From Eunapius fragilis (taxonomy: Eukaryota > Porifera > Demospongiae > Spongillida > Spongillidae), in contig OY811974.1 of assembly GCA_963681505.1 (NCBI GenBank), positions 9,208,047 through 9,272,046 on the forward strand: 64,000 nucleotides of DNA. The letters run 5' to 3'. The notes under the pieces are model-generated. The model was not told the origin of the DNA. It made no database searches and saw only the letters and a program-made list of their open reading frames with translations. A program made the position numbers and the translations under genes. Below are positions 24,101-34,069 of the stretch, in pieces; positions within the stretch are counted from its first letter, which is position 1, and the number at the start of each line of letters is the position of its first letter.

Positions 24101-24659
24101 GGAGAGCCTTAATACTGCCGCGCAAATATTCTTTCAACACCTGCTGGTATCTTCTCCTCGAAATCCCCAAAACAGCGATGAATGCATTTCGGCAAACCTT
24201 TTCTCCGTTCACCAAATGCGTCGAACCTCCTTTAGTGACATGGAACATATCTAACAAAAACTGAGTCTGGTCGCACTGATTCCTTCGTTGAAAACTTGAG
24301 TTTATGTCAGCTGCTTGTTCCAAGTGTTGTTGCAAACACTGCTTTGGGCAGCACGTTTTCGGTGTTGAACAGACAATAGGCGGGGCATCGTTCACGCAGT
24401 GGATGGGACTTGGCGGCGTGGCATCCAGGAAAATGAAGGGACTGGTACATGTTGTTTTTTCACCACCGCCGCAACTGCTGCTGCTAAGAAATACATCAGA
24501 TGATGACGACGGTTCGTGCGACGAAACGCTCCAGATTCCACTCCTATTCTCGGAAGAGTTATCAGCAGAAATGAGGCTATCTTCATTCATTGTTATGATT
24601 TTGTGCGCGAATGAAATGGAGCCGAGCAGTTGCAATTCATTACAATAGAATATTCGCAC
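21142..24659 (-). CDS. DUF7869-type integrase-fold protein, six exons
   Basis: Exons, 5' to 3': 24590 (or 24659)-23853, 23767-23177, 23117-23012, 22946-22714, 22634-22356 and 21498-21142. All junctions are GT-AG, phases agree, and the coding length from 24590 is 768 codons, so the gene looks intact. Ser- and Cys-rich N-terminus; a family-typical block GEKVCRNAFIAVLGISRRR in exon 1; and the integrase-like core with three acidic positions: LTIIIDGMDQSK, LYLQLDNCFRENKN and LPVGHTHEDVDQFFS. The C-terminal exon has a small domain with VALRGD and WYDGSY. These features match the uncharacterised DUF7869 family as I remember it, common in plants and invertebrates and probably derived from a transposase; function is unknown. 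It starts about 55 bp from the left end of the ISL2EU element, facing it. Could be a domesticated gene or part of an unrecognised transposon. Confidence 0.75.
21570..22316. repeat. 34-bp minisatellite in the last intron of the DUF7869 gene
   Basis: About 21 copies of a 34-bp unit containing GGAGTACATTTTTGTACTCC and AGCTCCAAGGTT; some copies have four extra bases (ATGC). Most of each unit is palindromic. It lies between exons ending at 22356 and starting at 21498. Confidence 0.95.
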
Positions 24660-24713
24660 AACGCGGCTGCCGAGTTGCGGTTCAAATTAACTCTTCAATA
24701 TAACCGCGGAATT

Positions 24714-24790
24714 AATAGACAACTTCAGGAATGTTGATTGAATAGATATAATTGCCTTTGACGTCACATCCGGAGTACACGCGTCGAAGC
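24714..24790 (+). repeat. Left inverted repeat of the ISL2EU element
   Basis: AATAGACAACTTCAGGAATG through GACGTCACATCCGGAGTACA; imperfect inverse of 33768-33844. Confidence 0.85.
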
Positions 24791-26034
24791 GTTCGTGTTC
24801 TAAAGGCTAGAGCTAAACAAGCACAACTTACAGTTACTGTATCCCATAAGCACGTAAGCGAGTAGAATGCTTTGAAAGATGTTGTTCAGTTGTTTTGTGT
24901 AATCTCAGACTTAGCCACGTGGACAACTTACATGAATCTATCTTCGTCAGGAGATACCTGCAGCACAGCCGAGCTTTCTGAAAACGACATCCCTGGCGCT
25001 TCATTGACTGAACCATTAGAGGCCCACAATGTGGCAGCACTAAAATGGTGGCTTCTTTGCCGTGGGATAAAAGTTAAGTCATCTAGTAGAAAAAAGGAGA
25101 TAATAGAGAGGATCAGGGAAGCTATGAGAAGTGGAGCAAAGGTCATTGACGTGGACGGCTCATATGTTGCTCGCAAACGGCAACTACAGTGCGAGATTAT
25201 AAACGAACCAACAGGCTTGGTCACCGATATTGGCTTACCTATTACTGGTTGGGAGGTTATTTCAGCTGAGAATTACAAGTCTTACTCATGCAAGATGCCT
25301 ACAGTTACCCTTGGTCAGTAATACATGACGCAGATATACATAATTATTGTAGTTTATCTTCCTTGTTAGGAATTCTCTATGAATACCTTGCAAAAGGTGT
25401 TGGTCGATCACAAGACAAGGGTGCTTTCAGAGCAATCTCAAGGGGCTACAACCACTGGGCATCAGGAAGGATAGAGAGGGTTGAAATAAACACACGACAT
25501 CCAAACTTGTGTCATGTGCAATGCATAATGAAGCCATCAATGAAAGTAGGTAAGTACCATGTATATGTTTTGCTTGACCATGAAGGAACCTTGGCATCTA
25601 TAAAAAAGGCTACCTGTGAATGTCCTGCTGGGTAGGTTGGAGTATACACATGATATGTGCCTGTGCATGTACATCTTTGTTTCCCAAATACAGAAAATCA
25701 GCTTCCTGCACACATATTTCAGCATTGCTACATGCTCTAGTGACAATGACATCTATGAATGTGTCTGGACATCAAGATGAAAAAGACACTGAACTACCAG
25801 TCACATCTTATTTATGTAAATGGAATGTTCCTCGGGTACGAAAAGATTGCACTTTAAGGATATCAGAACAAAAATTTCAGAAACATGATTATAGACAGTT
25901 GAAGAAGGCTAAGTATAGCAGTGTGCAAGATTTTGACCCAAGGCCACTTCAATACAGGGGTACAGCGCAAAAACAGAGCTTGAAGCATTATTAAGTAAAG
26001 TGAAAGGAAAAGGGCTGGGTATTTCATTGCTACT

Positions 26035-26303
26035 TGTGATAGAGTCCGTTATCGCGCCAACGACGCTCGCCGTATTGCGCCAAGGATACTCCAACTTATT
26101 CTCTTCTCAATTGCACAGCGTGTACATATTTATACGCGACTAAGGTTGAGAACCTTACACCTCTCTATGGAGAGTGCGTAACAATTACATAAACTATGCA
26201 CACCAACAATAATGTTCTGAATCACTTGAATAGGGGTTGCTCCCGCCCGACATTCAGCGTGTGAATCGTCTCATTCACCTCCATGGAAGACTGGGCTTCC
26301 ACA
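26035..26303 (-). repeat. 3' LTR of the Gmr1-like element
   Basis: 269 bp, nearly identical to 30913-31181. The end of the coding frame reads about 80 bases into it. Confidence 0.95.
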
Positions 26304-29300
26304 CTCCTCTCCTCCTCTCCTACAACAAACTTGTTTGTTGCGCATCGTGAGAGACAGTCTGCATTCCCATTAGCCTTGCCAGGTCTATGCTCCACTGTGT
26401 ACAGATAAGGCTGTAGTGAGAGACTCCATCTGCATAACCGGGGGTTGCTCTCCTTAAGCTTATCTAACCATTCGAGTGAGCGATGATCCGTTTGGATGGT
26501 AAATCTTCGTCCCAACAAGTACACTCGAAATGCCGCGATCGCGAGTTTAATCGCAAGACATTCCTTCTCAACAGTCGAGTATCGCTCCTCTCTTGGTAGA
26601 AATTTCCTGCTGTAGTACGCAACAGGGTGTTCCTCCCCATCAGCTCCATGTTGGCTCAGGACCGCTCCCGCTCCTCTATCTGAAGCATCGGTTTGGAGAA
26701 CAAACGGTTGTGTGAAATCCGGGCTCTTCAGAACAGGGTCACAACATAGACATCTTTTAAGCGTTTCAAAAGCCTTGGTGCACTCCTCGTTCCACTCTAC
26801 TACGTTTGGCGACGTCCTTCTAGTTAAGTCTGTCAACGGTAACGCTATCGTAGCATAGTCTGGGATAAATCGACGGTAATATCCCGTAAGACCCAAAAAT
26901 CCTCTGACCTCCCGCTTAGTATCAGGACGAGGGAAGGATTCGACAGCACCGATCTTATTCGTCTCCGGTCGGACTGTACCGTTCCCCACAACATGTCCAA
27001 GGTAAACACATTCCTTCATCCCGAATTGACACTTAGCCAACTTCACCGTCAAATTTGCATCCTTGATGCGTTGCAAAACCGTTCGCAAATGTTCGATATG
27101 ACCTCTCCAGGTACTGCTGTAGATCACCACATCATCTAGGTACGCTGCTGCAAAAGCTTCGCAGCCTCTCACCAAAGTATCCGTGAGTCGTTGGAAGGAA
27201 GCCGGTGCACCATTCAATCCAAACGGCATTACCCGAAATTGAAATAGACCCCTTGGTGTGACGAATGCGGTTTTAGGTCGATCTTTCACGGCCACAGGCA
27301 TTTGCCAATAACCCTTCGTAAGGTCGAGAGTTGAGATATACCTCGCTTTTCCAAGTTGGTCAATGATCTCATCTATTCTGGGCATGGGATATGCTTCTAC
27401 CTGTGTAACGGCATTCAGTCGGCGATAGTCAACGCATACCCGCATCGTTCCATCTTTCTTCTTGACCAAGACAATTGGCGATGACCACTCGCTAGTAGAC
27501 TGCTCGATGATTCCGTGCTGTTCCATCTCTTCTAACTCCTGGAGTACTGTCTCGCGATATGCATGGGGTAATTGGTATGGACGCATCCTTACAGGACGAG
27601 CATCTACTGTCCTTATGTGATGCTGCATCAAGTTGGTTCTACCAGGTCGATTGCTGAAGATCTCCTGAAATTCATCCATCACTCCCTTCATCTGAAAGGC
27701 TTGGTCAGTACTTAATTGTTCACCGAAACTCGCCTCGCCCACCGTATCATCCTTCCATGCTGGAATTTCGTCTACTCCTTCCTGTAAAACTTCCTCCAAA
27801 AAACATGTCTCCTCCGACCGCACCTGAAATGCCTTCAGCATGTTCACATGGAAGACTCTCGTTCGTTTCCTTTTGTCGTGCATATCAACCGAATAGGTCA
27901 CCTTGCCCTTCCGTTCTAGCACTTGATAAGGTCCTTGCCACTGTGCTGTGAGCTTGTCTGTCGTCGTAGGTAACAATACTAAAACTGGATCTCCGGATTT
28001 GAATTCCCTCAAACGTGCCCTCTTGTCGTACCACTGTTTCTGTGCTCCCTGCCGTATCACTAGGTTCTCCTCTACTATGTCGGCCATCTCCTTCAACCGT
28101 CGCTGCGTCTCCAATACATGGCTAACAACCGTTTCCTCGCTCTTGGGGCTCGCTTCCCACGTCTCACGTAGGATGTCTAAGGGGCCTCTCACATCTCGAC
28201 CATACAATAGCTCGAATGGGGAAAACCCAGTAGAAGATTGTGGCACCTCGCGGTACGCAAATAGCAAATATGGGATTTGCTTGTCCCAGTATTTCCCTCC
28301 GTCATGTGCCGTCTTCCTCAGCATTCCCTTCAATGTTTGATTGAACCGCTCGACGAGACCATCCGTCTGAGGGTGGTAGGGACTAGTTCGGATCGCCTTA
28401 ACCCCCAGCAGTCGGTACAATTCCGCCAGCAGCTGTGACATGAAATTACTGCCTTGATCCGTGAGGATTTCCTTAGGCACTCCCACTCTAGCGAATAACT
28501 TGATTAGTTCTTCCGCGATATGTTCCGCGTCGATGGTTCTCAGTGGTATGGCTTCAGGGTAGCGCGTAGCATAATCGCACACCACCAGAATATAACGATT
28601 TCCCGCTTGGCTGCGAGGCAGGGGACCCACTATGTCCATGGCCACTCTGCTGAATGGTTCCGATATGACCGGTAGTGGTACCAACGGAGCTGGCTTTACC
28701 CCTCGCTTAGATGACTTCTGACAAACCCGGCAACTCTTGCAATACATTTCCGTATCCTTGAATAAGGACGGCCAATAAAACCTGCGTAGAATACGCTGCC
28801 TTGTCTTATCACGGCCTTGGTGACCAGCCATAGGAATATCGTGGGCCAACTCTAACACTGTTTTCCTGCACTGCTTTGGCAAGACCAGTTGCTCCCACTC
28901 ATACTCCTCGCTGCGTCCTGGAGGTCTCCACCTCCGATAAAGCAGACCATCTCTCTTGAAGAACTCCTCATTAGGGCCGTTAGACTGTTCAGCCTTCTCC
29001 CACACTTCCCGGAGCGATGGATCACACTGTTGTGAACGACCAAGATCCCTTGATGATATGTTGAGGCCCTTTTCTCCTGGTACCTCGTTTCGAGCATCTG
29101 GGGTCAACACGATCTGGTTCAGGTCCGTACTGTCCGGCCGCTTAGCTGGACCAATCGCCGCTTCGACGTTGGTAGCCTCGTGTCGTTGCCCTTCTGCTAT
29201 TTTCCCGGCCAAACGTAACTGTTCCTGGCCATCCTTTGGAATAGCGTTTGGCCGTACTCCTGACCGTTCCTGCCGTGCCCTTCGAACCATTTCTTCTTCT

Positions 29301-30829
29301 AGCTGCTGTCTGGCTCGTGCTCTTGTTAGCACCACCATTACGTCTTCTTGTCGAGGCCACGCCGGCTTAGCCTTGTCTCGCTTTGTAGTCCGATCCCTTA
29401 TTAGGTTGCCCAACTCGGGAACGTCTGTCCCCAGTATCACGTCAACTGGTAAACGTTCGGCCACTGCCGCCTCGACCTTAACTGGGACTCCCCGTATGTG
29501 TAGGGTCAAGTCCGCTAGGTTGTACAGCTTAGTGTCTCCGTGAGCACAACGAATGGACACCATCTTCCCGTCTATGATCTTCTCGGTGGGAACCCACTGT
29601 TGCCTCACCATTGTTCGGGTACAACCGGTGTCCAACAGTATTCGGGACACTTTCCGCCCCTCCACTAAACCTGCTACCCATGGTCCCGACTGTGTAATAT
29701 CGGCGTCTTCGAAACACATCAACACTTTTTCAGGGCATTCTCGAGATACGTGCCCCTGCTTCTTGCAGTTGAAGCACCTTAGTCTTGCCTTTTCTGCACC
29801 TCCTTTGCTCGTGCTTGCCTTCTTGCGACACTCCTTTTCCATGTGCCCAAGCAAGCCACAATAATCGCACCTCGGCGTTAAATTGGTTTGGCTCATGGGT
29901 TTCTGGGTACCCACCTGATGACCATACCGCGCCTTCTGTAAACCAGGCTGCCTCGCCTGCTCGTATTCATCCGCCAGTTCGCCTGCTGCGATACTCGTTT
30001 TTGGTTTCTTCTCCATCACCCAAAGTTTCTGCTCGGGGTTACTCAGCGTTTCCAAGAACTGCTCCTTTCCAATAAACTGCTGCACGTCATCGACTGTCTT
30101 ACACGTCTTCGTCCATTTCTGGAGTAGATCCATCAGCCGAACTGCAACCTCGCGATTAGTTTCGCCGTCACTCCGTGATGAAGAGCGAAACCTCTTCCGA
30201 TAGGCTTCCTCGTTTATATCATACCTCGCCAGTACCGCAGCCTTGATAGCGTCGTAATCGGCAGCGCTTTCTGACGGGAGAGCCGCAAATGCCAACTGGG
30301 CCCTACCTGTTAACTGCGGTGTCAAGAATTGCGACCATCGGCCTTTATCAACCTTCTGAGCCGTCATTATTCTTTCAAATGTGACCAGATATGCCTCAAT
30401 GTCATCCTTCTCGGAAAGGGGTGCCAGCTTCACACTTAACCCCACTGGGTTCTTAGATCCTCCTGGCGTCTCAGTCGGAGTTTTCACTAGTCTGACTAGT
30501 GCCTCCATGCACTCCTGCATCTCCCTACGTTCCACCACGAATTGTTGCTCCCGTATCTTCCGCTCTTCCTCCAGCCGCGCTCGCTCGCCGGCCTCCTCCT
30601 TACGTCGCGCTTGCTCTATTTCTTCACGTCGCTGTCGCTCTTCCTGCACCCGTCGCGCCTGCTCTTCCGCCTCCTCCTTACGTCGCGCTTGCTCTACCGC
30701 CTCCTCCTTACGTCGCGCTCGCTCGTCCTCTTCGTACCGGCGGCGATCTTCCATAAGCGCCTTGAGAATTTCTTCCATACCCTCTGCTTTCGTCGGACTT
30801 TTATATTCTTTACCGGAACGCGTGGTCAT
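26222..30829 (-). CDS. Gag-Pol polyprotein of the Gmr1-like element (PR-INT-RT-RH order)
   Basis: A single 1,535-residue frame. Rough order: charged coiled coil 25-110; Gag core 130-300; two CCHC zinc knuckles about 321-365; aspartic protease 397-470; integrase zinc domain 650-705; integrase core 725-880; a GPY motif near 966; reverse transcriptase 1080-1280; RNase H 1365-1495. The sequences are Gypsy-like, but the integrase lies before the RT, as in copia. Among Gypsy elements this order is known from the Gmr1-like group, first described in deuterostomes. The frame ends inside the 3' LTR. Confidence 0.95.
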   Translation of the reverse strand: MTTRSGKEYKSPTKAEGMEEILKALMEDRRRYEEDERARRKEEAVEQARRKEEAEEQARRVQEERQRREEIEQARRKEEAGERARLEEERKIREQQFVVERREMQECMEALVRLVKTPTETPGGSKNPVGLSVKLAPLSEKDDIEAYLVTFERIMTAQKVDKGRWSQFLTPQLTGRAQLAFAALPSESAADYDAIKAAVLARYDINEEAYRKRFRSSSRSDGETNREVAVRLMDLLQKWTKTCKTVDDVQQFIGKEQFLETLSNPEQKLWVMEKKPKTSIAAGELADEYEQARQPGLQKARYGHQVGTQKPMSQTNLTPRCDYCGLLGHMEKECRKKASTSKGGAEKARLRCFNCKKQGHVSRECPEKVLMCFEDADITQSGPWVAGLVEGRKVSRILLDTGCTRTMVRQQWVPTEKIIDGKMVSIRCAHGDTKLYNLADLTLHIRGVPVKVEAAVAERLPVDVILGTDVPELGNLIRDRTTKRDKAKPAWPRQEDVMVVLTRARARQQLEEEMVRRARQERSGVRPNAIPKDGQEQLRLAGKIAEGQRHEATNVEAAIGPAKRPDSTDLNQIVLTPDARNEVPGEKGLNISSRDLGRSQQCDPSLREVWEKAEQSNGPNEEFFKRDGLLYRRWRPPGRSEEYEWEQLVLPKQCRKTVLELAHDIPMAGHQGRDKTRQRILRRFYWPSLFKDTEMYCKSCRVCQKSSKRGVKPAPLVPLPVISEPFSRVAMDIVGPLPRSQAGNRYILVVCDYATRYPEAIPLRTIDAEHIAEELIKLFARVGVPKEILTDQGSNFMSQLLAELYRLLGVKAIRTSPYHPQTDGLVERFNQTLKGMLRKTAHDGGKYWDKQIPYLLFAYREVPQSSTGFSPFELLYGRDVRGPLDILRETWEASPKSEETVVSHVLETQRRLKEMADIVEENLVIRQGAQKQWYDKRARLREFKSGDPVLVLLPTTTDKLTAQWQGPYQVLERKGKVTYSVDMHDKRKRTRVFHVNMLKAFQVRSEETCFLEEVLQEGVDEIPAWKDDTVGEASFGEQLSTDQAFQMKGVMDEFQEIFSNRPGRTNLMQHHIRTVDARPVRMRPYQLPHAYRETVLQELEEMEQHGIIEQSTSEWSSPIVLVKKKDGTMRVCVDYRRLNAVTQVEAYPMPRIDEIIDQLGKARYISTLDLTKGYWQMPVAVKDRPKTAFVTPRGLFQFRVMPFGLNGAPASFQRLTDTLVRGCEAFAAAYLDDVVIYSSTWRGHIEHLRTVLQRIKDANLTVKLAKCQFGMKECVYLGHVVGNGTVRPETNKIGAVESFPRPDTKREVRGFLGLTGYYRRFIPDYATIALPLTDLTRRTSPNVVEWNEECTKAFETLKRCLCCDPVLKSPDFTQPFVLQTDASDRGAGAVLSQHGADGEEHPVAYYSRKFLPREERYSTVEKECLAIKLAIAAFRVYLLGRRFTIQTDHRSLEWLDKLKESNPRLCRWSLSLQPYLYTVEHRPGKANGNADCLSRCATNKFVVGEEERSVEAQSSMEVNETIHTLNVGREQPLFK

Positions 30830-30912
30830 CCACCGTTCAATGATAATATTGGGATCCGCGTGGTATTGTCAACCAACTGTTCGACTGATCGTATCCCACC
30901 GCTGCCACCAAA

Positions 30913-31181
30913 TGTGATAGAGTCCGTTATCGCGCCAACGACGCTCGCCGTATTGCGCCAAGGATACTTCAACTTATTCTCTTCTCAATTGCACAGCGTG
31001 TACATATTTATACGCGACTAAGGTTGAGAACCTTACACCTCTCTATGGAGAGTGCGTAACAATTACATAAACTATGCACACCAACAATAATGTTCTGAAT
31101 CACTTGAATAGGGGTTGCTCCCGCCCGACATTCAGCGTGTGAATCGTCTCATTCACCTCCATGGAAGACTGGGCTTCCACA
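30913..31181 (-). repeat. 5' LTR of the Gmr1-like element
   Basis: 269 bp, nearly identical to 26035-26303, with TACT on its outer side. Confidence 0.95.
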
Positions 31182-32099
31182 TACTTGACCCAACATATTG
31201 TGACAGAAATACAGTAAAAAGTACTCCAGTTGCACCAGGCTTACCTACACAGCTACAGTTAGAAGAATCCATTCATCAGTTTAAATTGAGCCTCTCTTTA
31301 TCAGAAGAAAAGATAAATGAAGTTGAATTTAATACAAGGGAACAACGCAACTCACCATTGTGGTTTTCTGCTCGAAGATATAGACTGACAGCATCAACGT
31401 TTGGAGAAATTTTCCATTTTCAGCCAGACACAACTCCTGATCGCATTGTTCTTAGACTATTGAAGGGCAAACAGTTTACATGTCCTTCTGTACAATGGGG
31501 AATAGAAAATGAACCAGTGGCAATTCAAGCTTATATAAAGCATCAGCAGACAAATGGTCACCATGGATTGACTGTTGACCCTGTTGGATTTCTTATCAGC
31601 AAAGACTATCCATTCCTTGGTGCATCTGCAGATGGCACTGTCCATGATCCTACAAGTGACCAACAGTTAGGATTTCTTGAAGTTAAGTGCCCCTATACAC
31701 ATCGTTGCCTTTCACCGTATGAAGCCAGTCAAGATAAGTCTTTTTATTGTTGCCCTTCAGACAACAAAACTATAACCCTGAAGTGCAATAGTAACTACTA
31801 CTGCCAAGTGCAAGGACAAATGGCAGTTGGAAAGAGGCCTTGGTGCGACTTTGTTGTGTATACAACAAAGGGCATCAATGTTGAATGAATCAGGTTTAAC
31901 CCAGACTACTGGGCTGAAGTACTAATGAAATTAACAGATTTTTATGACAAGTGCTTTGCTCCAGAACTGGTTAGCCCGCTACATGTTCTAGGACAAAAAG
32001 TACGAGATCTGCGATCAAATGATCTGTAAGCATACAAACACATCATTCTTTACAAAAATTATGAACACCGTATTGAAAATATAAAATGCTATTGTTATC

Positions 32100-33742
32100 T
32101 CAATGACAACTATCATCTGAGTCTGAGCATGCATGATCATCATCTGTATCATCCAATGTTTGAATATATGTATCCACATCTGTGTCACTTAAGTCAGTCA
32201 CATCATCTGTATCATCCAATGTTTGAATATATGTATCCACATCTGTGTCACTTAAGTCAGTCATAGCAGGTACAAGGGCAGGTTGAAAGTTTGTTAACCA
32301 TGCACAAACACTTACAATGTGGTTGGTAAGCCGTATCATTGACAGAGGAATCTCTTCCTTTAAAATAGAATAGCTTTTTATTCTTCGAATAGCTCGTTCT
32401 ACATGAATTCGAAGTGATGCAATGTTTCTCCCTTTTAACACATCATCTGGAGACAACTGGTTACCACCATCAAGAAAAGGTGGTATATTAAGGTCAACTC
32501 CAATTTCTTTTAGCTGGTCTTTAATTGTAAAACCTTTGTCCGCCATGATTGAAATCCCATTTTTTCCTTCTAGTTTCTTTAGAAATCCTGACACTCTAGT
32601 TAGTTCAACATCAGATATTGAACCGACATATAAAGGTGAGATATAACTGATGGCACCATTGGGAGTACAGGCTATCAAAAATTTAGCTGTATTGTGATGC
32701 TTGTACTGACTCCATGTAGAGGCCTGTAAATGCAAGTCAGAGGGAGTTTGAATAAAGACTTCACTTCCATCAACTATAGCAAACGTTGAAGGGTATTTCT
32801 TAAAGAATGAATCAGGCAATGTTGCAGCAACCTGACTAGGTGAAGGCATCCATTCAATCTCATTCAAGTGTTGATAAAGAAAACAAATCCATGTATTTCG
32901 ATACCTCTGACTCTGATATACCAAATCGCACTGCTAGATCCAAATTTCTTAGATTCAGCTTAAGCTTCATTAAGGTCAGAAAAAACTCATCAATTGCATC
33001 CAATGACCTTTTCCTAGCTTTCTGAGGCTTTTTTCTTTTTTCCTCCCCCCAATATGTAAGGTTTGAAACTGAGGGACCCAAAAACTCAAAAAAAGCCAAC
33101 AAAATCTCATATGACTGAAACCCTGTGTACAGTTTAACAAGCTTGTCATTTTCTGCTATATCTGTAATTTTAAAGTAAACTTTCTCTTTGGTAAAAAAAG
33201 TCCAGTTTCTTAGTTAACTCGTTATTCCCTTTCTCTAAAGTTTTGATTCGATCAAGCATTGCCGCAGTGTTTGTCTCACAAGCTGAATCAATATGTTCTT
33301 CAGGAATCTCGTACACTTGATAGTCTGTAATGAGTTGCTCACCCACATTTGCTATCATAGACTTTGGGAGCGTGTCAGTACTAATGGAAACTATCTGTTC
33401 ATCAGGAACACTTAATTCATCATGACCATTCGGTTGCATTTGCGATATAGTAACCGAAGCCCTTCTTAATTCCCGCCCTACAGCTCTCCTGTTTCTCTCG
33501 GTGCCTTTCTTCATTGGAGATGCCAAATGTCTACCAAGGTTAAGCTGTGGATCGTTTCTTGCATCAGCATCTAAGAAGTGTCGACTGCAAACACGATGGT
33601 ACTCTTTTATCACAACACTGGTAAGGTCAAGCGCTTCAATCCATCGTAGCCTCTTCGCACGCTCTTGAGGAAAGCGATGAAAAGAAGCACTTCCATCCTT
33701 GGCCTTCGTATTTTGACATACGATGCAAACGTTTCCTGGCAT
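32100..33742 (-). pseudogene. THAP-DDE transposase of the ISL2EU element
   Basis: Starts at 33742 with a THAP zinc finger (NVCIVCQN, W at RLRWIEAL, CSRHF), the usual site-specific DNA-binding module. A coiled stretch follows (MLDRIKTLEKGNNELTKKL), then a helix-turn-helix region (LRNLDLAVRFGISESEVSKY) and a DDE_Tnp_4 domain: FAIVDGSEVFI, SIMADKGFTIKD and LRIHVERAIRRIK give the three acidic residues. Two copies of TDLSDTDVDTYIQTLDD close the protein. Two one-base frame changes, one in a T run near 33190 and one near 32905, break this copy. It is convergent with the YqaJ gene, which ends 70 bp away. Confidence 0.8.
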
Positions 33743-33767
33743 TACTGTGACTACAAAGCGCTATACT

Positions 33768-33844
33768 CAGTTTCTTCGACTGTACTCCGGACGTGACGTC
33801 ACACATCATTAAAACTAATGAAACATTCCAGAAAGTTGTCTATT
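33768..33844 (-). repeat. Right inverted repeat of the ISL2EU element
   Basis: TGTACTCCGGACGTGACGTC through GAAAGTTGTCTATT; imperfect inverse of 24714-24790. Confidence 0.85.
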
Positions 33845-34069
33845 TTGCAGATATTTTAATTTTACATATCGTGCGCTTGATAACTTTGAACGAAGCGTAT
33901 TGGCAACTTTTTGTAATCAGCTATGCGCTAGTGTATTCCGTTCGGAGATCCGTGTGGGAAAGATGACAAGAGCATAATATCATAGTATTCAACAGCGAGG
34001 ACAGTTGTGACGCGCGAGCAGTGTGGAACAGTTGTCATATATGTAAAAAGCTGAGTGATACTTAGGGTT

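Larger units (their letters stand above)
26035..31181 (-). mobile_element. Gmr1-like Ty3/Gypsy LTR retrotransposon, whole-looking and young
   Basis: Two 269-bp LTRs (26035-26303 and 30913-31181) begin TGTG and end CACA and differ at about one position. TACT duplications flank the element (26031-26034 and 31182-31185). A purine tract abuts the 3' LTR (26304-26321), and a primer-site-like TTTGGTGGC follows the 5' LTR on the minus strand. One long gag-pol frame fills the interior. The element looks whole and very recent. It lies inside the YqaJ gene of the ISL2EU transposon. Confidence 0.95.
24932..32029 (+). pseudogene. SAP-SWIM-YqaJ nuclease gene of the ISL2EU element, interrupted
   Basis: Exon 1 (24932-25313) encodes a SAP motif (ALKWWLLCRGIKVKSSSRKK), likely for DNA binding. 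Exon 2 is 25370-25631. Exon 3 starts at 25694. The exon 2/3 junction completes a SWIM zinc finger (CECPAG...CTH). The YqaJ nuclease domain begins after the LTR insertion: GASADG and LGFLEVKCPY supply the D...ExK metal-binding residues of this restriction-enzyme-like fold. The C-terminal part (FNPDYWAEVLMKLTDFYDK) ends at 32029. The LTR element at 26035-31181 splits exon 3. Removing one TACT copy, the frame runs GISLLLDPTYCDRN across the target. There is also a frame change near 25960 and a TGA after GINVE (31886). In the family the nuclease is thought to assist transposition; the details are unknown. Confidence 0.75.
24714..33844. mobile_element. ISL2EU-like DNA transposon, split by an LTR element
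   Basis: Imperfect inverted repeats of about 75 bp: left 24714-24790, right 33768-33844, sharing AATAGACAACTT, GGAATGTT, GACGTCAC, CCGGAGTACA and CGAAG. TT adjoins both ends, compatible with a 2-bp duplication but too short to prove it. Two convergent genes lie inside: a SAP-SWIM-YqaJ nuclease on plus and a THAP-DDE transposase on minus. That pair is the hallmark of ISL2EU (IS4EU) elements. Without the nested LTR element the transposon would be about 4 kb. Both genes carry frame breaks. Confidence 0.82.

Noticed and set aside
26222-30829. Copia superfamily, because integrase precedes RT
   Set aside because: Protease, RT, RNase H and integrase sequences, and the GPY motif, are Gypsy-like. Only the order is copia-like.
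30381-31021. Plus-strand frames opposite the Gag coiled coil
   Set aside because: Antisense shadows of the low-complexity Glu/Arg-rich coding region.
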